10,623 nt of DNA, taken from contig CANODN010000049.1 in assembly GCA_947564765.1 (NCBI GenBank), positions 1 through 10,623 of the forward strand. Reading direction: 5' to 3'. Below are positions 1 through 7,658 of this stretch, in pieces. Position 1 is the stretch's first letter. Each line of letters starts with the position of its first letter. Source of the DNA: an uncultured Roseburia sp. GTDB lineage: Bacteria; Bacillota; Clostridia; Lachnospirales; Lachnospiraceae. A program made the translations under genes and the position numbers. The notes under the pieces are model-generated. The model was not told the DNA's origin, did not search any database, and saw nothing but the letters and a program-made list of their open reading frames with translations.

Positions 1-7
1 GGAGTGA

Positions 8-289
8 TGTTTATTTCGGAGAGGGATATTTCTAGGGAGCCATGACCAAGCGGGATTGTTTAAGGGGATCGATTCTCCCATTAAAGTAGCCAGATATCAT
101 TCTCTGGCGGTACAGAAAGAGGATTTGCCGGAATGTTTAAAAGTTACGGCAGTGACGGAAGACGGAGAGATTATGGCAATGGAGCACAGGGAATTTCCAG
201 TATACGGCCTGCAGTTTCATCCAGAATCCATTTATACCCAGCATGGAAAACGTATGATAGAGAATTTTATTGACGGGAGGTTTGTATGA
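8..289 (+). CDS. trpG: Anthranilate synthase glutamine amidotransferase component, 3' part
   Basis: This is the C-terminal part of the class I glutamine amidotransferase that releases ammonia from glutamine for anthranilate synthase (TrpE-TrpG), the first step of tryptophan synthesis. The visible protein includes GLFKGID, the conserved RYHSL stretch, and QFHPESI, which carries the His and Glu of the catalytic triad. The catalytic Cys would lie upstream of the window. The stop overlaps the trpC start as ATGA (286-289). The frame cannot be followed to the window edge: it meets TGA at 5-7, and the other two + frames stop at 33-35 and 43-45. The HGKxS element expected just before this point is not visible in any frame. 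The gene is therefore either frameshifted or partly deleted here, or the sequence is wrong at a contig edge. A pabA-type protein is an alternative by family, but the trp context decides for trpG. Confidence 0.88.
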   Translation, partial: CLFRRGIFLGSHDQAGLFKGIDSPIKVARYHSLAVQKEDLPECLKVTAVTEDGEIMAMEHREFPVYGLQFHPESIYTQHGKRMIENFIDGRFV

Positions 290-1059
290 TATTAGACAAA
301 ATTGTCGCGGACAAAAAAATCCGTCTGAGGGAGCATAAAAAACGGATGTCACCGGAAGAAATCAAACGGGCGGCACAAGAGGTAAAGCGGGAAGAGCATC
401 TTTTTTATCGGGCATTGAAAAAAGAGGGCATTTCCATAATCGGAGAATTTAAAAAAGCCTCTCCCAGCCTTGGAAAGATTGAAAGCAAAATTGATCTGAC
501 CACACGCATGGAAGAGTACAATGCCTCTGTTGACGCCGTATCCTGTCTGACGGAGGAGGATCATTTTTCGGGAAACATCGATTATCTGAAACAAATCCGA
601 AAGCTGACAGAGCTTCCCATACTTCGGAAGGATTTTATGATTGATGCATATCAGTTTTATGAGGCAAAGGCAATCGGCGCAGACGCCATACTTTTGATTG
701 CGGCTATTTTAGATGACGTACAGCTGAAGGATTTTTATCAGCTTGCCGCATCCCTGCAGCTGGATGCATTGGTGGAAGTACACGATGAGAAGGAAATGGA
801 ACGGGCATTGAACATCGATGCGGACATCATCGGCGTCAATAACCGGGATTTGAAAGACTTTACCATACGTCTGGAAACCACGAAAAGCCTCTCTTCCATG
901 GTGCCGAAGGAAAAAATATTCGTTTCGGAAAGCGGCATTACAAAGGATGCAGATGTGAAATTTTTAAAGGAATGCAGGGCAGATGCGTTTTTAATCGGAA
1001 GGGCCTTTATGGAATCCGAAAATCCAAAGGAGCTGGCGGCAAAATGGAAGAAATTATAA
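286..1059 (+). CDS. trpC: Indole-3-glycerol phosphate synthase
   Basis: This enzyme closes the indole ring: it converts carboxyphenylamino-deoxyribulose phosphate to indole-3-glycerol phosphate in the cytosol. The 257 residues match a stand-alone TrpC (beta/alpha barrel). Family catalytic residues are visible in order: Glu54 and Lys56 in GEFKKASPS, Lys115 in LRKDF, Glu in VEVHDE (about residue 165), Asn in GVNNRDL (about 185) and Glu in VSESGI (about 215). The ATG at 286 overlaps the trpG stop and has GGGAGG at 275-280, so translation is probably coupled. TrpC and TrpF are separate genes here, not the fused form of enterobacteria. The 3' end overlaps trpF by 16 bases. Confidence 0.97.
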   Translation: MILDKIVADKKIRLREHKKRMSPEEIKRAAQEVKREEHLFYRALKKEGISIIGEFKKASPSLGKIESKIDLTTRMEEYNASVDAVSCLTEEDHFSGNIDYLKQIRKLTELPILRKDFMIDAYQFYEAKAIGADAILLIAAILDDVQLKDFYQLAASLQLDALVEVHDEKEMERALNIDADIIGVNNRDLKDFTIRLETTKSLSSMVPKEKIFVSESGITKDADVKFLKECRADAFLIGRAFMESENPKELAAKWKKL

Positions 1060-1694
1060 AAATACCCAAAATAAAAATCTGCGGAATCACAGAGGAAAGA
1101 GAAACGGAATTTTTAAACGAGGGAAAAGCAGATTATGCAGGAATGGTTTTTTACGAAAAAAGCAGACGAAATGTCAGTTTTACCCAGGCAAAGAAGTTGA
1201 TCAGGCGTCTGCATACAGATATGGTAAAGGTGGCGGTTTCGGTCAATCCCGATCTGGAATTTGCCAGAGAGGCGGCACAGAAGGGATTTGATCTTTTGCA
1301 GGTACATGGAAATTTAGCAAAAGAGGTGAGAGAAAACAGCCCCCTTCCCATTTGGAGGGCAGTCAACATTACAGATTTAAAGGCCTTACATGCTTTTTTT
1401 CAAGAGGAAGAAAGGGAAGGAACAGAAAGGATCACAGGCTATGTGGCAGACGGATCGGGATACGGCGGCGGCAGGCCCTTTGACTGGAAGGAATTGTGCG
1501 GGCATGTGAGAGCGCAGATCAAAGGAAAACAGCTGATCCTTGCAGGAGGACTGAAGGAGCAGAATGTAAAAGAAGGAATCTGTTGCTTTATGCCGGATGT
1601 GGTGGATGTCAGCAGCGGCGTGGAAGAAGAAGGAAAGAAGAGCAGAGAAAAAATAACAATATTTATAAGAAAGGTGAGAGAAGATGAACAGTAA
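1044..1694 (+). CDS. trpF: Phosphoribosylanthranilate isomerase
   Basis: This enzyme performs the Amadori rearrangement of phosphoribosylanthranilate to carboxyphenylamino-deoxyribulose phosphate, the step before TrpC. From the ATG at 1044 the product is 216 residues, a normal TrpF length. Visible motifs are KICGIT near the N-terminus (with the catalytic Cys), GMVFYEKSRRNVS, LLQVHGN, DGSGYGGGRPFDW (with the catalytic Asp and phosphate-binding glycines), LAGGL and DVSSGVEEEGKKS. The frame is open back to an ATG at 972, which would add 24 residues, but the KICGIT strand should lie near the N-terminus and AAGGAG at 1027-1032 fits the 1044 start. The gene overlaps trpC by 16 bases and trpB by 11, so the three are probably translated in a coupled way. 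Confidence 0.95.
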   Translation: MEEIIKIPKIKICGITEERETEFLNEGKADYAGMVFYEKSRRNVSFTQAKKLIRRLHTDMVKVAVSVNPDLEFAREAAQKGFDLLQVHGNLAKEVRENSPLPIWRAVNITDLKALHAFFQEEEREGTERITGYVADGSGYGGGRPFDWKELCGHVRAQIKGKQLILAGGLKEQNVKEGICCFMPDVVDVSSGVEEEGKKSREKITIFIRKVREDEQ

Positions 1695-2871
1695 AGGATA
1701 CTACGGAAAATTCGGAGGTCAGTTTGTGGCGGAGTCTTTGATGAATACGTTAAAGGAATTGGATGCGGCGTTTGAAGAGGCGATAGGCGATCCGGAATTT
1801 CAAAAGGAATATCACTATTATCTGAAACAGTACGTAGGCAGGGAAACGCCCTTGTATTTTGCAGAGCGGCTCAGTGAAACATACGGTACGAAAATCTACT
1901 TAAAACGGGAGGATTTGAACCACACCGGAGCTCACAAAATCAATAATGTCATCGGACAGATTTTACTGGCCAAACGAATGGGAAAGAAAAAGGTCATTGC
2001 AGAGACAGGAGCAGGACAGCATGGCGTGGCAACGGCAACGGGAGCTGCATTATTTGATCTGGAATGTACCGTATATATGGGGGAAGAGGATATGAAACGG
2101 CAGGCGCTTAACGTCATGCGTATGGAAATGCTGGGGGCGAAGGTTGTCTGTGTCCGTTCCGGCAGCAACACCTTAAAGGACGCCACAAATGAGGCAATCC
2201 GCGCCTGGGCGAAACGGGCAGAGGATACCTTTTATGTGATCGGTTCTGCGGTAGGTCCTTATCCCTATCCCAAAATCGTCAAAGAGTTTCAAAGCGTGAT
2301 CAGCCGTGAGGCGAAAAAACAGTTTTATGAGGCGGAGCAGAGGCTGCCGGATGTGGTAATGGCCTGCGTGGGCGGCGGTTCCAATTCCATTGGAATGTTT
2401 GCGGATTTTATAGAGGAGCCGGGCGTGGAGCTGATCGGTGTGGAGGCTGCCGGAAAAGGAATTGAAACCGGAGAGCATGCAGCCGCCATGGCGTTGGGAG
2501 AGATCGGAACCCTCCACGGCATGAAATCCTATCTGCTGCAGGATGAAAACGGAAATGTTCAGCTGGCCCATTCCATTTCCGCAGGTCTGGATTATCCCGG
2601 CGTGGGACCGGAGCATGCTTATTTAAAGGATTCGGGCAGGGCCAAATACGTTTCCATAACAGACAAAGAGGCCATGGATGCCTTAATGGAGCTTTGTAAG
2701 CTGGAGGGGATTATCCCGGCGATTGAAAGCGCCCATGCCATTGCTTACGCCATAAAAAAAGCGAAAACGATGACAAAGGAGCAGAGTATGATTGTATGTC
2801 TTTCCGGAAGAGGGGACAAAGACGTGCACACCATTGCGGATTATCTGGCAGGAAAAGAGTATTTGAATTAA
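1684..2871 (+). CDS. trpB: Tryptophan synthase beta chain
   Basis: This is the PLP-dependent beta subunit of tryptophan synthase, which condenses indole with serine to give tryptophan. The 395 residues match a full-length TrpB1-type chain. The N-terminal YGKFGGQFVAESLM is typical. The PLP Schiff-base lysine is Lys85 in NHTGAHKINN, and the catalytic Glu107 lies in ETGAGQHGVA, both within two residues of the Salmonella numbering. The phosphate-binding GGGSNSIGMF loop follows at about residues 230-240. The ATG lies inside the end of trpF, with a purine-rich AAGGTGAG just upstream. A 63-base gap separates it from trpA, the partner that feeds it indole through the intersubunit tunnel. Confidence 0.98.
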   Translation: MNSKGYYGKFGGQFVAESLMNTLKELDAAFEEAIGDPEFQKEYHYYLKQYVGRETPLYFAERLSETYGTKIYLKREDLNHTGAHKINNVIGQILLAKRMGKKKVIAETGAGQHGVATATGAALFDLECTVYMGEEDMKRQALNVMRMEMLGAKVVCVRSGSNTLKDATNEAIRAWAKRAEDTFYVIGSAVGPYPYPKIVKEFQSVISREAKKQFYEAEQRLPDVVMACVGGGSNSIGMFADFIEEPGVELIGVEAAGKGIETGEHAAAMALGEIGTLHGMKSYLLQDENGNVQLAHSISAGLDYPGVGPEHAYLKDSGRAKYVSITDKEAMDALMELCKLEGIIPAIESAHAIAYAIKKAKTMTKEQSMIVCLSGRGDKDVHTIADYLAGKEYLN

Positions 2872-2934
2872 ACCCTTTGGGTATCCCTTATACACTGAAA
2901 AGATGCGCAATAATAATGAAAAGGAGTCAAAAAG

Positions 2935-3723
2935 ATGAATCGAATTGAAGAAAAAATGGCTTTGCTGAAAGAAAAAAAGGAAAAAGCATTGATTACTTAT
3001 ATGACAGCCGGACTGCCGGATATGGAAGGTACAAAAGCACTGATTAAGGCACAGGAAGAGGCCGGCGTAGATGTGATTGAGCTGGGAATTCCTTTTTCAG
3101 ATCCCATTGCAGACGGTCCTGTCATTCAGGATGCATCCTACCGCTCGATCTGTCTTGGAACAAATGTAACAAAGGTGTTTCAGGCGATGCAGGAGATCCG
3201 GGAAGAAGGAGTGAATCTGCCGATTATTTTTATGATGTACTATAATACGATTTTGCATTATGGAATCGAAGCCTTTGCAGCAAAATGCAAAGAAACCGGC
3301 GTAGACGGACTGATCGTACCGGACCTTCCCTTCGAAGAGCAGGAGGAATTACAGGATGCCCTTAAGGAGCAGGAGGGAGCGATTTTGATTCAGCTGGTCT
3401 CTCCCGTTTCAAAGGAACGGATTCCGGTGATTTTGGAGGATGCAAGAGGATTTGTTTACTGTGTATCGGCTATGGGCGTTACCGGTCAGGCAGGTACGTT
3501 CCACAAAGAAGTGACAGCTTATTTGAGTGAGGTAAAACAGATTTCCAAAATCCCGGTGATGATGGGCTTTGGCATCCGAACGCCGAAGGATATTACACCG
3601 ATGAAGGATATCATCGACGGTGCGATTGTGGGAACGCATTTTATGCAGCTTTTGGAGGAGCATCATTACAGTGTGGATGCGGCAAAGCAGTATTGCAGTG
3701 ATTTTAAGGCTGGACTGAAATAA
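2935..3723 (+). CDS. trpA: Tryptophan synthase alpha chain
   Basis: The alpha subunit cleaves indole-3-glycerol phosphate to indole and glyceraldehyde 3-phosphate and channels indole to TrpB. It has 262 residues, the usual length. The catalytic pair sits at the standard family positions: Glu49 in VIELGIPFSDP and Asp60 in IADGPVIQ. Other family signatures are YMTAGLPD, MMYYNTILHYG, DGLIVPDLPFEE, YCVSAMGVTGQ and the phosphate-binding GFGIRTPKDI and DGAIVGTHF. AAAAGGAG lies about 10 bases before the ATG. It is the second-last trp gene here, because trpD follows it instead of preceding trpC. Confidence 0.98.
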   Translation: MNRIEEKMALLKEKKEKALITYMTAGLPDMEGTKALIKAQEEAGVDVIELGIPFSDPIADGPVIQDASYRSICLGTNVTKVFQAMQEIREEGVNLPIIFMMYYNTILHYGIEAFAAKCKETGVDGLIVPDLPFEEQEELQDALKEQEGAILIQLVSPVSKERIPVILEDARGFVYCVSAMGVTGQAGTFHKEVTAYLSEVKQISKIPVMMGFGIRTPKDITPMKDIIDGAIVGTHFMQLLEEHHYSVDAAKQYCSDFKAGLK

Positions 3724-3770
3724 GATGAAACAAAAAGCAGAATCGTTTTTTTAGAATAGGAGGATTTATC

Positions 3771-4775
3771 ATGCAGACAGCAATTGAAACCGTAGCAGAA
3801 GGAAAAGATTTAACAGAGTCAGAAGCAAAGAGAGTTATGGAGATTATGCTAAGCGGCGAGGCAACCCAGGCGCAGATCGGTTCTTTTTTAACGGCCCTTA
3901 GAATAAAAGGCGAAACGGTTGATGAATTAACAGGATTTGCATCTGTATTGAAAGAAAAGGCAGATACGATTTCTCCGAAGAGCAAAAATTATGTGGATTT
4001 TGTAGGAACCGGCGGAGACCGGACCTTTACTTTCAATATTTCCACAACAGGAGCTTTTGTGGCAGCAGGAGCCGGGGTACATATTGCAAAACACGGAAAC
4101 CGTTCCATTTCCTCCAAAAGCGGCGCAGGAGATGTATTAGAGGCTCTTGGCGTCAATATTATGGCGGAGCCTGCTGTTGTGGAGCATTGCGTAGATGAGG
4201 CGGGAATCGGATTTATGTTTGCGCCTTCCTTTAACAAATCTATGCGGTTTGTGGGGCAGGCCAGAAAAGAAATGGGAATCCGGACTGTGTTTAATATCTT
4301 AGGCCCTCTTGCCAATCCGTCCAGAGCCAAGGGGATGCTGGTAGGTGTTTATGCACCGGAGATGACGGAGAAAATGGCAGTGGTTATGAGCAGGCTCGGC
4401 GTGGAGAGGGCGCTAGTTGTCAGCGGAAAAGATCATATGGATGAATTGACGACAACAGGCGTAACTGTCGTATCCGAAATCAAAAACGGAGCAGTAACCA
4501 CTTATGAAATTACGCCCAGGGAGTTTGGATTTGAACGGGCCGCATTGGAGGATTTAAAGGGCGGCGACGGAAAGGAAAATGCGGAGATTACAAAGAAAAT
4601 CTTACAGGGAGAAAAAGGGAAAAAACGGGATATTGTTTTATTGAATGCCGGGGCAGCCATTTATATTGCCAATATGGCGGAATCTATCAAAGAAGGAATT
4701 AAAATGGCAGAAAAATCCATTGATTCGGGAAGGGCGGCAAAGGTGCTGGAGAATCTGGTGAAGATGTCGGCTTAA
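3771..4775 (+). CDS. trpD: Anthranilate phosphoribosyltransferase
   Basis: This enzyme transfers phosphoribose from PRPP to anthranilate, the second step of the pathway. It has 334 residues, a normal stand-alone TrpD length, with no TrpG fusion. Visible signatures are the PRPP-binding GTGGDRTFTFNIS at about residue 80, AKHGNRSISSKSGAGDVLEALG at about 105-125 (split here by the shared KHGNR and SSKSG core), and FNILGPLANP, which lines the anthranilate site. A strong AGGAGG precedes the ATG at 3771, 47 bases after trpA. Its place at the end of the operon is unusual: the common order in Firmicutes is trpE-G-D-C-F-B-A. The bce-type regulator gene follows after 35 bases. Confidence 0.97.
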   Translation: MQTAIETVAEGKDLTESEAKRVMEIMLSGEATQAQIGSFLTALRIKGETVDELTGFASVLKEKADTISPKSKNYVDFVGTGGDRTFTFNISTTGAFVAAGAGVHIAKHGNRSISSKSGAGDVLEALGVNIMAEPAVVEHCVDEAGIGFMFAPSFNKSMRFVGQARKEMGIRTVFNILGPLANPSRAKGMLVGVYAPEMTEKMAVVMSRLGVERALVVSGKDHMDELTTTGVTVVSEIKNGAVTTYEITPREFGFERAALEDLKGGDGKENAEITKKILQGEKGKKRDIVLLNAGAAIYIANMAESIKEGIKMAEKSIDSGRAAKVLENLVKMSA

Positions 4776-4810
4776 CATGGTTCCTGCAGAAAAGAAAGGA
4801 AAGAATTCTC

Positions 4811-5476
4811 ATGCACATTTTAATTATTGAAGACGATAATTCCATTCGCCAGGAGTTGAAACAGCTTTTGGAAAATGCATTATACCGGGTAACGGCATTA
4901 TCTGACTTTCAAAAACCGGAAGAAGAAATTTTAAAAATACAACCGGATTTACTGCTGCTGGATGTAAATCTGCCGAGGGAGTCGGGATTTGAAATCTGTC
5001 AGAAAATTCGGAGCGTATCCGAAGTGCCGGTTATTTTTGTAACCAGCAGAACCGATTCCATGGATGAGTTAAACGGAATGTTAAAGGGCGGAGACGATTA
5101 TATTATGAAACCCTTTCAGCCGCCGATTCTGCTGGCCCGCATTGCCGCTGTTTTAAAGCGGACCAGAAAAGCCGGCGCAGAAGAAGCAAAGCAGGTGCAC
5201 AGAGGCGTGGAACTGGATACAGGGAAGGGATGCGCCGGATATCAGGGGAAATGGATTGATTTATCCAAAAATGAATTAAAGATCCTGTACTATCTTTTTC
5301 TTCATAAAAATGAAATTGTTTCCCGCATGGATCTGGTGGAGTATTTATGGGATCAGCAGGTTTTTATAGATGACAATACGTTGAGTGTCAATGTGACGCG
5401 TCTGCGCAGCAGGCTGGAAGAGATTGGAGTCTGCGATTTTATTCAAACAAAACGGGGAATGGGGTATCGCATATGA
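4811..5476 (+). CDS. BceR-like OmpR/PhoB-family response regulator
   Basis: This is a two-domain transcription regulator of 221 residues. The N-terminal receiver carries the acidic pair in IIEDD (residues 5-9), phospho-acceptor Asp51 in LLLLDVNLP, a Thr at 78 in FVTS and Lys100 in MKPF. The C-terminal half (about 130-221) is a winged-helix DNA-binding domain: LSKNELKILYYL, the recognition-helix stretch around NTLSVNVTRLRSRL, and the wing GMGYRI. It overlaps the kinase gene by ATGA (5473-5476), so the two are a cognate pair. With the BceAB-type transporter downstream, I infer a role in the response to cell-wall-active peptides such as bacitracin or lantibiotics. Its likely target is the dyad at 8735-8750. 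It starts 35 bases after trpD with GAAAGGAAAG as ribosome site and no visible promoter of its own. Confidence 0.92.
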   Translation: MHILIIEDDNSIRQELKQLLENALYRVTALSDFQKPEEEILKIQPDLLLLDVNLPRESGFEICQKIRSVSEVPVIFVTSRTDSMDELNGMLKGGDDYIMKPFQPPILLARIAAVLKRTRKAGAEEAKQVHRGVELDTGKGCAGYQGKWIDLSKNELKILYYLFLHKNEIVSRMDLVEYLWDQQVFIDDNTLSVNVTRLRSRLEEIGVCDFIQTKRGMGYRI

Positions 5477-6489
5477 ATGCGGCGGAATACATCAGGGATA
5501 AATTGTTGTTATGTTTTCTTCATCTGGGGTGCATGTTTTTTCTGACGGTGTTTTTGCGACTGACCGGATATAACAGAGATTGCTGCATCATCATTCTGAT
5601 CTGCTGGATATTGATTTTGGCAGTCTGGCTTTTGGTGCAGTTTCTCCTGCACAGAAACTATTTTTCCGATATGGAACAGATAATCGAAAATATGGATCAG
5701 CGATATCTTCTGGGAGAGCTGATGCCGCAGTCTTTCCGGTTGGAAGATAGGATGTATCGGGCTTTGATCCGAAAGTCCAATAAGTCTGTGATTGAGCGTA
5801 TCCGCCGGCTGGAAAAAGAGCAGCAGGATTATCGGGAGTATATTGAAAGCTGGGTGCACGAAATCAAGGCGCCGATTACCGGTATTGCCTTAAACTGTGA
5901 AAATCACAAAGACGAGCGGAGCCGTGTGATTGCCGCAGAAAACCAGAGAGTGGAAAATTATGTGGATATGGCGCTGTATTATGCCCGTATGGATGCCGTT
6001 TATAAAGATTACATCATCGAGGAAACCAATTTGCAGGAAACGGCGGAAGAGGTTTTGATGCGAAACAAATACAGTCTGATTCAGAGTAAGATGCGGGCAG
6101 AAGTAGATTGTCCCCATATGGTGTTTACAGATCGAAAATGGATTGGCTTTATTTTAAATCAGCTGGTGCTAAACTGCGCAAAATATAAAAGAGAGACAGA
6201 TGCCTGTATCCGGATTTCCACAGAGAAGTTAAGGGAAAGCGTTCTTTTAAAAATTACAGACAACGGAATCGGAATCAAAGCAGAAGAGCTGCCGAGGATT
6301 TTTGAAAAGGGATTTACCGGAACGAACGGAAGACAGACGGCACGTTCGACAGGTATGGGATTATATCTGTGCCATAAGCTCTGCAAAAAACTTGGCATTG
6401 AGATACGGGCTGTGTCCGCAGAGGGAGAAGGAACAGAAATGGTTCTGGAATTTCCCCTTAGTTTGTATTTGTCAGGATACCGGGAGTAG
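5473..6489 (+). CDS. BceS-like intramembrane-sensing histidine kinase
   Basis: This membrane sensor kinase has 338 residues. Two transmembrane segments lie at about residues 11-30 and 37-59, joined by only a few residues, so there is almost no extracellular domain. That layout is typical of BceS-type kinases, which detect peptides through their partner transporter and not directly. The dimerisation/phosphorylation helix has His129 in WVHEIKAPI. The ATPase domain shows the N box (LNQLVLNCAKY, residues 228-238), the G1 box DNGIGI at about 263-268, an F box in RIFEKGFTG and the G2 box STGMGLYL. The start overlaps the regulator stop. BceAB-type genes normally follow closely, but here about 2.3 kb of unrelated DNA intervenes before the ATPase gene. 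Confidence 0.92.
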   Translation: MNAAEYIRDKLLLCFLHLGCMFFLTVFLRLTGYNRDCCIIILICWILILAVWLLVQFLLHRNYFSDMEQIIENMDQRYLLGELMPQSFRLEDRMYRALIRKSNKSVIERIRRLEKEQQDYREYIESWVHEIKAPITGIALNCENHKDERSRVIAAENQRVENYVDMALYYARMDAVYKDYIIEETNLQETAEEVLMRNKYSLIQSKMRAEVDCPHMVFTDRKWIGFILNQLVLNCAKYKRETDACIRISTEKLRESVLLKITDNGIGIKAEELPRIFEKGFTGTNGRQTARSTGMGLYLCHKLCKKLGIEIRAVSAEGEGTEMVLEFPLSLYLSGYRE

Positions 6490-6865
6490 ACGAATCTTAG
6501 TCGTTGGAATATGATGTAAGACTGTATTTAGATGGGAAAATGTACCGACCTTCGTGGATGCAGAGGATATTTTGATGTTGATGGTAATAATCTTACAGGA
6601 AGCCTTATAAGTCACGGGATGGCCTTGCGGGGCATTTTGACCAAAAAAATTTAAGCTGTTGTGGATAATCCCGGTAAGGATTGTTATAATGAAATAGATA
6701 TGAATTATGATTTTGAGGATGTAGTGTAGATTCGGAGGTTCTCTGCATGAATGGCATTATGATGAATATCATTAATCTACCAGACCAATGCAGGAAATTG
6801 GGATTTAAAGAATATCAGACACCGTATGTGCTTATGAGATTTAATTTGTAATATATTATTTTGTT
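6490..6865 (+). pseudogene. Decayed coding stretch after the kinase gene, identity unknown
   Basis: About 375 bases without a full gene. Conceptual translation gives several protein-like pieces in different + frames, each cut by stops. One is YDVRLYLDGKMYRPSW from 6510. Another is GYFDVDGNNLTGSLISHGM in frame 1 at about 6568-6624. A third is VVDNPGKDCYNEIDMNYDF at about 6658-6716, ending at a stop near 6729. The last is RKLGFKEYQTPYVLMRFNL, ending at 6851. The change of frame between adjacent pieces suggests an old gene or genes with indels, but I do not recognise the family. TGT-TATAAT at 6682-6690 resembles an extended -10 promoter and could serve the genes downstream; no matching -35 is clear. 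No terminator hairpin is seen after the kinase stop. Confidence 0.35.
6747..6851 (+). CDS. Possible small ORF of 34 residues
   Basis: This is a short open frame of 34 codons starting ATG at 6747, preceded at 8 bases by a good CGGAGG (6733-6738). It begins MNGIMMNIINLPDQ and ends LMRFNL, just before the ribosome site of the UPF0175 gene. I recognise no family. The ribosome site argues for translation. However, the stretch lies within decayed coding sequence, so it could equally be the C-terminal end of a broken gene. It could act as a leader peptide upstream of the toxin-antitoxin pair, but nothing in the sequence shows this. Confidence 0.25.
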   Translation: MNGIMMNIINLPDQCRKLGFKEYQTPYVLMRFNL

Positions 6866-6880
6866 AAGGAGCTGATGATT

Positions 6881-7165
6881 ATGACAATGAAACAGATAGC
6901 AATCAATGTACCGGAAGCAATAGTGCCGTATGCAAATGTGGAGGGGGACAGTGCGGTTTTGCTTAGAAATGCCATGTTGTTATATCCATATATAAAAAAT
7001 GATACTATATCGCATGGAAAGGCCGCAGAAATGCTTGGCATACCCAAAATGGAGCTGATTGAATTGTATGGTTCACTGGGGATTGCATATTTTGATATGA
7101 CAGAAGAGGAACTTGCAGAGGATTTGGCAACTCTTAATAAAGTTGGGAGTGTGGCAGCATGTTGA
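6881..7165 (+). CDS. UPF0175 family protein, probable antitoxin
   Basis: This is a small protein of 94 residues from the ATG at 6881. The middle carries the UPF0175 (COG2886) pattern: an alpha-helical stretch with LLRNAMLLYPYIKNDTISHG followed by KAAEMLGIPKMELIELYGSLGI, which resembles a helix-turn-helix. Proteins of this family are commonly encoded just upstream of DUF3368 PIN-like proteins and are predicted antitoxins. That is exactly the arrangement here: the stop at 7163-7165 lies inside the start of the next gene. An ATG at 6875 is only 3 bases from AAGGAG (6866-6871), whereas 6881 is at 9, so 6881 is preferred. By analogy it may bind both the toxin and its own promoter. Function is inferred from family and neighbour only. 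Confidence 0.82.
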   Translation: MTMKQIAINVPEAIVPYANVEGDSAVLLRNAMLLYPYIKNDTISHGKAAEMLGIPKMELIELYGSLGIAYFDMTEEELAEDLATLNKVGSVAAC

Positions 7166-7656
7166 TTGTGTCGGATACCACACCGATTATTACCCTGATG
7201 AAGATAGGGCATTTGGATATTCTGAAGCATTTATATGGGAAGGTGCTTATTCCTAATGCTGTATATATGGAACTGACAGGTAATGAAAAATTTGTAGCAG
7301 AGGCTTTTCAGGTAATGGATAGTGATTTTCTGGAAGTAGAAGAAGTTGACAATAAAGTTGCTGTGACGATTCTGCAGGAAGTATCAGGTCTGGATGCTGG
7401 GGAAAGTGAAGCGATTGTTATGGCAAATAGCAGGAAAGCAGATTTGCTGGTTATGGATGAACATAAGGGCAGGAGTGTGGCAAAGAAGATGGGGTTGCCG
7501 ATTACGGGAACGATTGGACTGCTGTTGAAAGCCTTTGATGAGGGAATGCTTACCACAGGGGATATTGAGGAGTGTATTGAGAAATTGAAAGAAACCAACG
7601 TGAGAATAAGCGAGGGGCTTTTTGATATTTTGAGGGAACATATAAAGAAATACTAA
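7159..7656 (+). CDS. DUF3368 family PIN-like protein, probable toxin
   Basis: This 165-residue protein starts LIVSDTTPII, the typical N-terminus of DUF3368 (COG2405) proteins, which have a PIN-like ribonuclease fold. The acidic residues expected to bind metal are visible: Asp6 in SDTTP, Glu38 in VYMEL, the Asp79/Glu82 region in GLDAGESEAI and Asp100 in LVMDE. All are intact, so the protein is probably active. The C-terminal GLPITGTIGLLLKAFDEG is also typical of the family. It overlaps the UPF0175 gene by 7 bases, as in antitoxin-toxin operons. By analogy with VapC it may cleave RNA when freed from its partner. The exact target cannot be read from the sequence. Confidence 0.85.
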   Translation: MLIVSDTTPIITLMKIGHLDILKHLYGKVLIPNAVYMELTGNEKFVAEAFQVMDSDFLEVEEVDNKVAVTILQEVSGLDAGESEAIVMANSRKADLLVMDEHKGRSVAKKMGLPITGTIGLLLKAFDEGMLTTGDIEECIEKLKETNVRISEGLFDILREHIKKY

Positions 7657-7658
7657 GG

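Noticed and set aside
972..1043. Longer trpF start at 972
   Set aside because: It would put 24 extra residues before the KICGIT strand, which belongs near the N-terminus, and these codons lie wholly inside trpC.
2173..2616. Antisense open frame of 147 codons inside trpB
   Set aside because: It lies entirely opposite a well-conserved gene, has no family motifs, and is the expected shadow of trpB codon use.
2872..2887. ACCC-TTT-GGGT and overlapping GGG-TAT-CCC after trpB, as a possible terminator or attenuator
   Set aside because: The stems are only 3-4 bases long and no T-run follows. trpA continues directly with its own ribosome site.
6491..6505. ACGA-TCGT inverted repeat just after the kinase stop, as a terminator
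   Set aside because: The pairing is interrupted and weak, and there is no downstream T-run.
6568..6624. A stretch resembling a leucine-rich repeat (DVDGNNLTGS)
   Set aside because: It is a single short match with no repeating pattern before or after it, in a region of broken frames.
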